Below, piece by piece: positions 54,933-63,139 of a stretch of DNA of 64,000 nucleotides. The notes beneath the pieces are model-generated. The model was not told the DNA's origin. It made no database searches and saw only the letters and a program-made list of their open reading frames with translations. Each line of letters begins with the position of its first letter. Position 1 is the first letter of the stretch. The translations under genes and the position numbers were made by a program. The stretch covers positions 1 to 64,000 of the forward strand of contig CAWDBS010000070.1 of assembly GCA_963800415.1 (NCBI GenBank), read 5' to 3'. This DNA comes from Palsa-504 sp963800415. Lineage in GTDB: Bacteria; Actinomycetota; Actinomycetes; Streptosporangiales; Streptosporangiaceae.

Positions 54933-55589
54933 ATGCGTATTGTGATCGCCGAGGACTCGGCCGTAGTCCGGGCGGGCCTGGTCGAGATCCTGGCCGACCG
55001 CGGCCACGAGGTGGTGGCCGCCGTCGGCAACGCCGAGGACCTGCGGGCTGCCGTGGAGGAGTACCAGCCGGATGCCGCGGTAGTGGACGTGCGGATGCCG
55101 CCCGGCTACACCGACGAGGGCCTGCGCGCGGCGATCGCCATCCGCCGTGACGACCCCGAGACCGGGGTGCTGGTGTTCTCGCAGTACATCGAGACCCGCT
55201 ATGCGGCTGACCTGCTCGGCGCGGCGTCCGGCGGCGGCGCGGCAGGTGTCGGGTACCTGCTCAAGGACCGGGTCGCCGACGTGGGCGAGTTCGTTGCAGC
55301 GCTCAGCCGGGTGGCGGCCGGGGGCACCGCCCTCGACCCAGAGGTTGTTACCCAGCTGCTGGGCGCCAGTCGCCGCACCGACGGGCTCAGCGCGCTCACC
55401 GCCAGAGAGCGCGACGTGCTCGGCCTGATGGCCGAAGGCCGGTCCAACAGCGCGATCGCCGGGATTCTCGTAATCTCCGAGCGGGCGGTGGAAAAGCACA
55501 TCAGCAACATCTTCAGCAAACTCGGCCTGGCACCCTCCGACGCCGACCACCGCCGGGTGCTTGCCGTCCTGCGCTACCTGGAGTCCTGA
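54933..55589 (+). CDS. LuxR/NarL-family response regulator
   Basis: The 218-residue regulator has an acidic pocket in IVIAEDSAVVRAGLVEIL, phosphoacceptor Asp in AAVVDVRMPPGYTDEG, and the lysine in GYLLKDRV. The C-terminal LuxR helix-turn-helix is LSALTARERDVLGLMAEGRS NSAIAGILVISERAVEKHIS. It is co-transcribed with the kinase upstream. The output domain does not look like DevR, so I do not link it to the DosR-like boxes at 44 kb. ATG start. Confidence 0.92.
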   Translation: MRIVIAEDSAVVRAGLVEILADRGHEVVAAVGNAEDLRAAVEEYQPDAAVVDVRMPPGYTDEGLRAAIAIRRDDPETGVLVFSQYIETRYAADLLGAASGGGAAGVGYLLKDRVADVGEFVAALSRVAAGGTALDPEVVTQLLGASRRTDGLSALTARERDVLGLMAEGRSNSAIAGILVISERAVEKHISNIFSKLGLAPSDADHRRVLAVLRYLES

Positions 55590-55821
55590 CCAGCGACACC
55601 GCCGACACCACTCGCCAAATGCCCGCTCGCCCGTACTCGCCTTCGTCCTGGGACGGTAATGCCCATTGCTGGCTTCCGGATGAGTGGCGGCCGGGAGCGG
55701 GACAATCGAGAGCGAGAAGGACGGCTCCCTGCACTCAGACGGCCTGACGAATGAGCCGGGAAGATCAGCGGCTCCGTTGCGGCTGGTCCGGCGCGGGTGC
55801 GCCGGGCGGGCGCCCCCAGCG

Positions 55822-55867
55822 CAGAGCCCGGCGCGGGGAGCGCCGGACCCGGCGCCGCGCAGCGGCG
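55822..55867. repeat. 46-bp repeat, copy 1
   Basis: Identical to 61603-61648. Here it directly precedes an integrase remnant; there it precedes the xis-int pair. Begins CAGAGCCCGGCGCGGGGAGC. It marks two elements of the same kind. Confidence 0.9.
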
Positions 55868-55872
55868 TCGCT

Positions 55873-56260
55873 TGACTGCGGCGAAGGCATACCGCTTCTT
55901 GCGTGCGGTTCTCATGACGGCGGTAGCCGAGGACAAGATTCTGCCTCACAACCCCTGCCGTATCCGGGGCGCTGGAGACGATCAGGCTCCCGAGCGACCG
56001 GTACTCACCGTCGCGCAGGTCTTCGAGCTAGCCGACCGCGTGGGCCGCCGCCCGGTCAGCAACATCCGGAAGGTTCCAGGGAACGGCTACCGGCTTCGCT
56101 TGGGCCACGACAGCGAGCGCGCCGCGCTGACTCCGCCAGAGCATGAGGCGCGTCGCGCTGACAGAAGGATCACTGATGCGATCGACTCTCACGTCCAGCC
56201 GAACGCAGCAAAGGCGACGATGACGACGACGGTGCGGCAGGCGCGCTCGTCCCGGCTGGC
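55873..56260 (+). pseudogene. Tyrosine integrase remnant with internal deletion
   Basis: AKAYRFLRAVLMTAVAEDKI, LPHNPCRIRGAGDDQAPERP and VLTVAQVFELADRVGRRPVS align nearly residue for residue with the integrase at 62.39-62.61 kb. After VPGNGYRLR it jumps straight to LGHDSERAALTPPEHEARRA and RRITDAIDSHV, an integrase C-terminal end, so about 200 central residues with the catalytic arginines are deleted. The start is missing and the tyrosine position (normally ALIYQHEA) is altered. The tRNA-Gly fragment lies ~85 bp downstream, as expected for int next to att. Confidence 0.75.
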
Positions 56261-56341
56261 TAATTGCACGGAAGGCCAGCGACTGCTCCGGAACGATCAA
56301 GGCCCGGATCCAGGCTGTGTTCCTGAGCTGGGCTTTTGCCG

Positions 56342-56385
56342 TGGAGCGGGTGACGGGAATCGAACCCGCACTGTCAGCTTGGGAA
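56342..56385 (-). repeat. tRNA-Gly 3'-end fragment, copy 2 (att-type)
   Basis: 44 bp starting TGGAGCGGGTGACGGGAATC on the plus strand, identical to copy 3; on the minus strand the 3' half of tRNA-Gly(CCC) including the CCA-side acceptor. Sits just downstream of the integrase remnant. Confidence 0.82.
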
Positions 56386-56794
56386 TCTGTGCCGTCCGGG
56401 CCTGTCACATGGCCTGACCTGCGGGGCGGGGTGTCCGCGAGTGGCCGTGAGAGACCGCTCGTCACTGGGGTTAATGGCCCGGCTGCAGGGGGTCGAACCA
56501 GGCCCAGGCACCCGCCGAACTCCGCGCCGCGCTGGCGACCATCGCCCGCCACGTCGACGACTACGCCGACCGGGCGTGCCTTCCCGGCGCCGGATGAAAC
56601 GTGCACCAAACGTCCAAGCCACCAGTTCACGACCAAAGATCGTTGGCCCTGCCACACATTTCGTTATGAGCTTGGTGTTTGGCGTGACCTGGGAACAGCC
56701 GCGTCAGACCCAGTTGGTGATGCGGGGCCTTGCTGAGGAGGGGTTGCGGGTGAGCGATAACGTTCCCGGACGATCCGGGCGTACCGTTGCGTTC

Positions 56795-57439
56795 GTGAGG
56801 AGTCGGCGCCGGGTGCGCGTGGCCGCCTGGTCAGTGGCCGGGTTCACCGTGCTCGCTGCCGCCGTCGGGGCATGCTCATCGTCGGGCAGCAGCACCAGCG
56901 CGAGCAGCAGCGCCAGCCCGACGGCCATAGCCACCCCGATGTCCGGCATCGAGACGCTGACCGGCACGCTGACCGGAGCGGCAGCGACCAAGTGGCTGAA
57001 CAGCTACGGCAATGCCGCGCCGTCGTTTGCCTCGCTGGTGCTCACCGGCCCGGTGGACACCGCGATCAGCGGCCCGGTGAGCCTGGGCACCGGGAGCGCC
57101 ACGACGGCCACGCACACCTTCGTGACCCCGGCAGGCAACCTCACGGTCCAGTACACCGTGAAGACCGACAGCGGCGTCCTGCCGACCGTGACCGGCAAGA
57201 GTGGCAGCACGTGCTACTTCAGGCTGGACGGCGGCACCGGCACCTACACGGTGCTCGGGTCCAAGAGCACCGGGAAGTTCGCGGGCGCGACCGGCCACGG
57301 CACCTACGCCATTACGATCCTGGCTGCGGCCAACCTGCTGTCGGATAACACAGTGTGCGACCTGCTCCCCGGCTACGCCCTTGCGAAAGGCACGTCGGTC
57401 ACGTTCAAGGCATCCGGCCCGCTGACGCTCAGGCAGTAG
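56795..57439 (+). CDS. Putative secreted lipoprotein
   Basis: From the GTG at 56795 the protein begins MRSRRRVRVAAWSVAGFTVL AAAVGACSSSGSS: basic n-region, hydrophobic core and lipobox VGAC, then a Ser/Thr-rich linker. The ~150-residue mature domain (TLTGTLTGAAATKWLNSYGN, FVTPAGNLTVQYTVKTDSG, TCYFRLDGGTGTYTVLGSKS, GHGTYAITILAAANLLSDNT) looks like an all-beta fold with two cysteines that may pair. Function unknown. Upstream in-frame starts exist (to 56720). It lies between two att-type repeats, so it may be cargo of the deleted element. Confidence 0.7.
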   Translation: MRSRRRVRVAAWSVAGFTVLAAAVGACSSSGSSTSASSSASPTAIATPMSGIETLTGTLTGAAATKWLNSYGNAAPSFASLVLTGPVDTAISGPVSLGTGSATTATHTFVTPAGNLTVQYTVKTDSGVLPTVTGKSGSTCYFRLDGGTGTYTVLGSKSTGKFAGATGHGTYAITILAAANLLSDNTVCDLLPGYALAKGTSVTFKASGPLTLRQ

Positions 57440-57508
57440 CCAAGCGCGGGGTCCCGACCGGGGACAAGGTGCAGCCGCAACGATACACCCTGACCTGCAC
57501 TTATAGCC

Positions 57509-57552
57509 TGGAGCGGGTGACGGGAATCGAACCCGCACTGTCAGCTTGGGAA
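57509..57552 (-). repeat. tRNA-Gly 3'-end fragment, copy 3 (att-type)
   Basis: The same 44 bp as copy 2. The distance between copies 2 and 3 is 1167 bp and encloses the lipoprotein gene. The following ~100 bp match the flank of copy 1 (GGACAGATCG, then CTAATTGCACGG), not copy 2. Confidence 0.82.
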
Positions 57553-58072
57553 TCGGACAGATCGCGGCCGATAAGGCCGCTGAGCAGCCGACTTCGGAGA
57601 CCGTCAATAGCCGTGAGTGCCCCCTCATGACCCTGGTTAATTGCACACTAATTGCACGGCGACCTTCCACTTTTCAGGCCGGACATATCTCAATTTGGCA
57701 CGAATCGTGCGAGCGTTGTGCGCTGCCGCTTGCCGCTGGTCGCTGCTGTTGCTGTCAACTCGGCGCAGGCCGTCCGGTAGCAAGCGGACCCGCACCTTGC
57801 AGGGGATGGCCCGCGTCCGCTCCGGGCAGGCTCCGGCCTGGCCCTTGTCTTCTGACCGGAGTGTCCGCAGAGGCTCCAGGATCAAGCGTGACTTCGCGTT
57901 ATACGTTCACCAGGCACTTTCCAGCTGTGCTCGTTGCCCTGCGATCACAGTCATGCTTGATGCTGGAGGGGCGGGCACGTACACTCAGCGGGCCATCCCC
58001 GGCGCTGAGCCCAGCCAGGACTCATGCACCTTCCGCCTGGCGCGAAGACCTTCTAACCCGTAGATACCCGCG
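57553..58072. other. Intergenic region after att copy 3
   Basis: No gene supported. It starts with the copy 1-like flank and the TAATTGCAC doublet near 57639-57658; the rest has short frames on both strands without conserved sequence and probably holds the end of the gtrA transcript. Confidence 0.45.
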
Positions 58073-58888
58073 TTAAGCTGTACCGTTGGCCGCATATGGT
58101 GTCCTGCGCGATTGCGGCGCGGGCGGCTGCGCCTTCCACGCCCACGTCCTATACGACCAGTAGCGGAACAAGGCTGCCAGCGCGATGCCGGTCACCACGG
58201 CGATGTCGAAGGGAAGCTTGCCGTGCAGGCCCAGTACGAATGTGCTGACCCCGAGACAGACAAGCTGGACTGCCAGCCCAGCGGTGTTGAGCATCAAGAA
58301 CAAGGTGCCGTCACGGGCTATAGTGCCGTGCTGGCGGTGCCGGAACGCCCAGTGGCGGTTGCCTGCGTAAGAGATGACGGTGGCCGTGGCGGTGGCGATC
58401 ACGTTGGAGGTGAGCGGTCCCACACCGCCCTGGAAATGCAGCAGGATGGTGCCAGCAACGGTGACCACGAAGGCGAAGGCGCCGACGACGCTGAACGCGG
58501 CCAGCTCAAGGCCCAGCTGCCGGAACCTGGCATCGAGCAGGCCCGCAGGCCTTGGCAGCCACCGGCTTCCCGCTGACTGCCGGTGAGCTGCCGCAGGCCG
58601 CGCTGTCGTAGTGGACGTTGCGCCCGGCCGCCACACCCACGTCTTATACGACCAGTAGCGGAACAACGTTGCCAGCGCGATGCCGCCGTTTACGGCGATG
58701 TTGTAAGAGAGCCCGCTGTCCAGGTGGAGCGGATAGGTAAGTCCGACGGGTACCTCGGAGATGGCCGCGCCAATCCCGTTCACCCCGAAGAACAGGGCGG
58801 TTTCCCGCCCCAAGCCGGTGCGTTCACGGTGCCGGTACGTCCAGTAGCGGCTACCAATGAAGGTGACCCCAGTGGCGATCACACTCGC
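58073..58888 (-). pseudogene. Double-GtrA membrane protein, C-terminal part (split by IS66 element 2)
   Basis: Contains the second half of one GtrA domain (IATGVTFIGSRYWTYRHRER, NIAVNGGIALATLFRYWSYK) and a complete second GtrA domain (LAAFSVVGAFAFVVTVAGTI, VISYAGNRHWAFRHRQHG, DIAVVTGIALAALFRYWSYR). GtrA proteins are four-helix membrane proteins thought to flip lipid-linked sugars. The missing start lies at 61222-61388; removing the IS restores SFAIASV-IATGVTF in frame. A double GtrA arrangement is not the usual single-domain form. Confidence 0.82.
58881..58888. repeat. Target-site duplication, left, of IS66 element 2
   Basis: ACACTCGC, repeated exactly at 61222-61229 on the other side of the element. 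Confidence 0.9.
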
Positions 58889-58924
58889 GTAACTGGTCAG
58901 GTGCCTGAAATCGTTGTTGTTTGA

Positions 58925-60346
58925 TCAGGCGGCAGCGGGCATCCAGGGCTCGCCTTCGGTGAGCATGACCAGGGCGTCGAAGAAGCTGAGGCCGTGTTTG
59001 GCGGCGGTGGACAGGTAGCTGCGGATGGCGCAGAATTGGCGGGCGCCGGTCATGGTGCGCAGGCAGCCGGATATTTTCTGTTTCAGCTTGGCCATCCGGA
59101 TGTCGCGCTCGGTGCCGTTGTTGTCCGGCGGCGTGCGGAGGTCGGTGGTAAATCGCAGGTAGTCGTCCTGGCGGTCGCGCAGGCGGCGGGCCAGCGCGTT
59201 GTGTTTTTTTATCAGCGGCCCGCAGCGGGCGGCGGTCTGGCTGGCCCCGGCCAGGACCGCGGAGCGGAACAGGCGGGTCTGGGCGGCCAGCGCGGCCGGG
59301 TCGACGGCGTCTCGTCCCTGGCTGATCGCTTCGCGCACCTGGTCCTGCATCGCGGTGAGCGCCTCGGCGGCCTGGGTGGCCCAGCACCACTGGCCTTGCG
59401 GCGCGGCATCGGTGACGGCTTGCAGCTCGCGCCGGGCGTGCGCGCAGCAAAGCTGGTGATCAGGCGCGGTGTAGCTGTCATACGGCGCCCAGGCGTCGTG
59501 GACGGCGACCCCGGCGAATGAGGGGAGGATGCCCATCGCCTCGATCGCCTGCTTCCCGCGCCGGGGATGGGCCATGAGCAGGGTGTACTTGCCGGTCCGG
59601 GCGCAGTGCACCCAGTGCAGCCTCCCCTCGACGCGGAACCCCGTCTCATCGAACCCGGCAACCGGGCTGGCGGCGATTCCCTGCCGTACGTGTTCCAGGA
59701 ACCCGTCCAGCCGCCCGGCCGCGCGGGCGGTCAGCGCCGCGACCGTCCCGGATGACAGCGGGATGCCGAACAGCTCCGCCAGCGCCAGCGCGGTGCGGTC
59801 CTTGGACAGGAACTGCCCGGCATACAGGTAGACAATGATCGCGGCGATCCGCGGCCCGTACTGCACCGGGGCCTCCGCCCCCGCCGGGGCCGTGCCCTTG
59901 GTGCGGTGCCCGCAGCCGCATTCCCGCTCGATCAGCTGGTGCTCGGTCACCTCGGCGCGCGCCGGCGGCAGGTCGAAGACCTGGCGGCGCTCCACCCCGG
60001 TGACCGGCCGTCCCGCCAGCCCCGCCCCGCACCTGCCGCAGCAGCCCGGCTCATGGCGGATCTCCCGGTCCGGCTGGGCCGACTGCGCCAGCGTCGCGCC
60101 CTTATGCCCGTCCTGCCCGCCGGGCTTGCGCCCGCTCCGCTGTCGCAGCGACCGCGGCCGGGGCGCCGGCTTGCCCAGTCCTTCACTCGACGGCGGCCTG
60201 GAGGAGTTCCGCGGGTTCTGCCGCAGCCGGGCCTCAAGCTCAGCGATCCGCTCCCGGGCCTCCGCCAGCTCCGCCCGCGTCTCCTCCAGGGCGGCAACCG
60301 CGTCGGCCAGCTCCCGGCGCAGCGACGCCACCAGCGCGCCCTGCAC
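58925..60346 (-). CDS. IS66-family transposase (TnpC)
   Basis: Intact 473-residue protein: N-terminal coiled coil (EETRAELAEARERIAELEAR), PRNSSRPPSSEG, GRKPGGQDGHKGATL, a zinc finger (CCGRCGAGL ... CGCG), then the DDE domain with PVAGFDETGFRVEG, GVAVHDAWAPYDSYT and the Glu in NNGTERDIRMAKLKQKISGC, ending HGLSFFDALVMLTEGEPWMP. Length and order match IS66 TnpC. No stop or frameshift is visible, so it could be active. Confidence 0.92.
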   Translation of the reverse strand: MQGALVASLRRELADAVAALEETRAELAEARERIAELEARLRQNPRNSSRPPSSEGLGKPAPRPRSLRQRSGRKPGGQDGHKGATLAQSAQPDREIRHEPGCCGRCGAGLAGRPVTGVERRQVFDLPPARAEVTEHQLIERECGCGHRTKGTAPAGAEAPVQYGPRIAAIIVYLYAGQFLSKDRTALALAELFGIPLSSGTVAALTARAAGRLDGFLEHVRQGIAASPVAGFDETGFRVEGRLHWVHCARTGKYTLLMAHPRRGKQAIEAMGILPSFAGVAVHDAWAPYDSYTAPDHQLCCAHARRELQAVTDAAPQGQWCWATQAAEALTAMQDQVREAISQGRDAVDPAALAAQTRLFRSAVLAGASQTAARCGPLIKKHNALARRLRDRQDDYLRFTTDLRTPPDNNGTERDIRMAKLKQKISGCLRTMTGARQFCAIRSYLSTAAKHGLSFFDALVMLTEGEPWMPAAA

Positions 60347-60397
60347 CTCATACGACGGCAGCCCCTCATCACCGGGCTCGGGCCTGCCGAGACCCGG

Positions 60398-60958
60398 TCA
60401 GCACTTGCCCGGACCGATCGGGACGCTGACGGCCGCTGCCCGCGCCGATGGCGAGGAAACCTCGAAGGTCACACAGGCCGGCCCGGTGACGATGACGCCG
60501 CCGGCGAAGCCGGTGAAGCGCCGCCCGCACACAGGCAACCGCACCTTGCTCCGCGAAGCCGCAACCAGCGCCTGGCCCGACGCAGCGCTCATCAGCCCGC
60601 CGATGCGCGACGGCGAGCCGTACACAAGCCTGGCGCTCGCAGGACGGGTAATGGAGACCATCGCGAACGGTGCTGCGGACGCGGAAACGGCAAGAAAGGC
60701 CTTGTAGACGAAGTAGCGCCTGCCGTCACCGGCCCGGATCGGGTACAGGCCAGCGGGATCGTCCGACCCGGGCAGGACCAGGCCCTCGACCCCCCCGATC
60801 ACGGTCTCGTTGTCCCTTCCCTGCTGACCGGCAGAATCGGAACAGCTCAGCGACAGCAGCGAGGATGCCGCAGGGCCAGCCACAGAATGCTCCGAGTACA
60901 CCGGCGCGCCCGAGCACGCCGGCACGCCAGCACAGATGAATGCCGTGGTCAGGAGCAT
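60398..60958 (-). CDS. Lipoprotein-like passenger gene inside IS66 element 2
   Basis: About 187 residues from ATG 60958 (MLLTTAFICAGVPACSGAPV): a short hydrophobic signal and VPAC lipobox, then a domain with LSLSCSDSAGQQGRDNETVI, GGVEGLVLPGSDDPAGLYPI, RRYFVYKAFLAVSASAAPFA, SKVRLPVCGRRFTGFAGGVI and GPACVTFEVSSP. It is related to common chromosomal actinomycete exported proteins of unknown function. An upstream start to 61015 is open. The gene lies within the IS inverted repeats, 51 bp before tnpC, so it moves with the element. Confidence 0.65.
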   Translation of the reverse strand: MLLTTAFICAGVPACSGAPVYSEHSVAGPAASSLLSLSCSDSAGQQGRDNETVIGGVEGLVLPGSDDPAGLYPIRAGDGRRYFVYKAFLAVSASAAPFAMVSITRPASARLVYGSPSRIGGLMSAASGQALVAASRSKVRLPVCGRRFTGFAGGVIVTGPACVTFEVSSPSARAAAVSVPIGPGKC

Positions 60959-61221
60959 CACGGCTCGCCTCACAAGGACACAGTACCCAGGGCATTGACG
61001 CACAAGCCCGGACACACAACTGCACGCCCAGGTCGCGCTTGAGCCCTCCAGTTCCAGCGAACCGATCCGTTCCGCACCCGGTGGCCGGCGGCAGACTGAC
61101 GACGTGCGAATCCGGCCACTCTCCGCGAGGACCAGCCTGCCAGCTTCGCGACCGCCGACGGCAGATCCTCATGACTGCCCACAGCACAGCGACACTCAGC
61201 TAAATGAACCTGACCAGTTAC

Positions 61222-61388
61222 ACACTCGCTATCGCGAACGAGCTGAGGCGGTCCAGGCCTGCCTGGTAGCGCAGCAGGTTGGTAACACCGTCAGTGACGA
61301 CCAGGCCGATAAAGCCAACTACGCCGAAGCGGGCGCCTTCATGAATCAGATTGCCGAACCTGGCATACAGCGCGCGCACGCGAGTCAC
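61222..61388 (-). pseudogene. Double-GtrA membrane protein, N-terminal part
   Basis: From GTG 61388: VTRVRALYARFGNLIHEGAR, FGVVGFIGLVVTDGVTNLLR, YQAGLDRLSSFAIASV, the first helix pair of a GtrA domain, ending exactly at the IS66 element 2 junction. The first eight bases of this feature on the plus strand (ACACTCGC) are the right copy of the target duplication. Continues at 58888. Confidence 0.82.
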
Positions 61389-61602
61389 CAGGCCGAGTGT
61401 AGCCGCGCCCGGCCGTTGGCAGCAGGCCAAACCGCTTGTCCGGTAATCCAGGCGGCGGGTTCCGTGGGCGCGGCCTGCGATCTGGGCAACGATGAGCGCA
61501 GGAAATCCCCGCGGCCAGGATCGCGCGACTGATGAGCGAGTTAGATCAGTGTCACTGCCAGGCAGGGACGGCGCGGGCGTGCCGGGCGGGGCCTCCCAAG
61601 GC

Positions 61603-61648
61603 CAGAGCCCGGCGCGGGGAGCGCCGGACCCGGCGCCGCGCAGCGGCG
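61603..61648. repeat. 46-bp repeat, copy 2
   Basis: Identical to 55822-55867, about 90 bp upstream of the excisionase gene. Confidence 0.9.
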
Positions 61649-61736
61649 CCGCTTGATGGCAAGCGGCGCTCAACGAGGCAAGATGGCGAGCTGGTCTCCG
61701 GGCAGAGCCCGATCCTTCGGGAGTCGGGAGGGCCGC

Positions 61737-61979
61737 ATGACGAGCCGGTCCACGCCGGTGAAAAGCGGGCGGTTGCTGACCGTCGAGGCGGCCGCAGAGC
61801 ACATGAGCACGTCCGTTCGCTTCATCCGCCGCCTTATCGCTGAACGGCGGATCGAGTTCATCAGGGTGGGCCGTCATGTGCGGATCAGCGAATCCGCACT
61901 GGCTGACTTCATCCAGGCTGGCCGTGTCGAGCCGCTGACGGCTGTGAACGCCCGGCGTCGATCGAGAGGGGCTGCCTGA
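61737..61979 (+). CDS. xis: Excisionase-type helix-turn-helix protein
   Basis: The 80-residue protein (from ATG 61737, MTSRSTPVKSGRLLTVEAAA) has the MerR-like excisionase domain: LLTVEAAAEHMSTSVRFIRR, LIAERRIEFIRVGRHVRISE, SALADFIQAGRVEP. Such proteins bend att DNA and steer integrase to excision. GGGAGGG precedes the start. The stop overlaps the integrase ATG as TGATG. Confidence 0.88.
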   Translation: MTSRSTPVKSGRLLTVEAAAEHMSTSVRFIRRLIAERRIEFIRVGRHVRISESALADFIQAGRVEPLTAVNARRRSRGAA

Positions 61980-63139
61980 TGGTTAAGGGGAACAAGCCTG
62001 GGCATCGGCGTTTCGGCAATATTCGCAGGCTTCCGTCTGGTCGCTATCAGGCCAGCTACCTCGGACCGGACGGACAGCGACGGAACGCTCCGGATACCTT
62101 CGAGCGCAAGAGTGACGCTGAACGGGCGCTGGTGCTGATCGAGGTGCAGTTGAGCGCTGGCCAGTGGACCGATCCCGAGCGCGGCAAGGTCAAGCTCGCG
62201 GAGTACGCCGCGACCTGGATTGCTCAGCGTCCGGGCCTGCGTCCACGCTCGGCCGACAACTACCGGTGGCTGCTCAAGAAGCACATCACGCCACGCCTGG
62301 GCGGGGTGCCGGTTGGCAAGCTGTCAACGCCGATGATCCGCGAGTGGCGTGCGGCGCTCCGAGACCAGGGCGTCTCGGTCACGACAGCGGCGAAGGCGTA
62401 TCGCTTGCTGCGTGCCGTTATGATGACGGCGGTAGATGAGGACAAGATCCTGTCCAGTAACCCATGCCGTATCCGGGGCGCTGGAGACGAGCAAGCTCCG
62501 GAGCGGCCGGTGCTCACCGTCGCGCAGGTCTTCGAGCTGGCCGACCGTGTGGGGCGTCGCCCTTTCGGCAACGTCCGTCAGGTGCCCGGAAACCGCTATC
62601 GGCTCCGATTCCGGAGAAACGGCGAGATGCGCACGTCGCCCGAGGTCTACAGCAGCAGGGCCGAGGCTATCCAGGCGTTGTGGAAGATGGCAGCGGATGG
62701 CCGTGCGGACTGTCGTCACGACACGCGATATCGGGCGCTGGTACTGCTCGCGACGTTCGCCAGCCTACGTTGGGGTGAGGTGATCGCACTGCGCCGCTGT
62801 GACCTGGACCTAGAGAGGCGCACCGTACGGGTAAGCGCCGCCTACGCGGAGCGCTCGACCGGAGAACTCCTGCTCGGGCCGCCGAAGTCCAAGGCGGGGC
62901 GACGTATTGTCGGCATTCCTGGCGTGATCGTTCCGGCCCTGCGCGAGCATCTTGCGGTCTTCGTCAACGACGAGCCTGGCTCACTCGTTTTCGCTGGCCA
63001 GAAAGGGATGCCGCTGCGGCGCAGTAACTTCAACAAGATGTCGGGCTGGCCGCATGCGGTGGAATCGATCGGGGCCGCTGGCCTACATGTTCACGACCTG
63101 CGGCACACGGGTAACCAGTTCGCGGCGAACAGCGGTGCG
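61979..63139 (+). pseudogene. int: Tyrosine integrase, 3' end cut off by a transposon
   Basis: Residues 1-55 hold an AP2-like arm-binding part (NIRRLPSGRYQASYLGPDGQ), ~60-150 the core-binding domain (LAEYAATWIAQRPGLRPRSA, YRWLLKKHITPRLGGVPVGK), and from ~190 the catalytic domain with the first Arg in FASLRWGEVIALRR, Lys in PPKSKAGRRIVGIP, and HVHDLRHTGNQFAANSGA. The normal continuation with the second His and the tyrosine is replaced after SGA by foreign sequence starting about 63138, so the enzyme is inactive. Same family as the remnant at 55.9 kb, hence probably a tRNA-Gly integrase. Confidence 0.88.

Larger units (their letters stand above)
58889..61221 (-). mobile_element. IS66-family element 2 with a passenger gene
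   Basis: 2333 bp with perfect 14-bp terminal inverted repeats GTAACTGGTCAGGT (58889-58902 and, inverted, 61208-61221) and an exact 8-bp duplication. It carries an apparently intact tnpC and, upstream on the same strand, a lipoprotein-like gene that has nothing to do with transposition. It interrupts gtrA. The element shares no end sequence with IS66 element 1. Confidence 0.9.

Noticed and set aside
53672..57552. Functional tRNA-Gly gene
   Set aside because: All copies contain only the 3' half; no matching 5' acceptor and D-arm sequence precedes them on the minus strand.
36464..57552. Antiphage defence system or biosynthetic gene cluster
   Set aside because: I looked for restriction, toxin-antitoxin, CBASS, retron, PKS and NRPS signatures in the accessory region and saw none; the XRE/DUF397 pair alone does not qualify.
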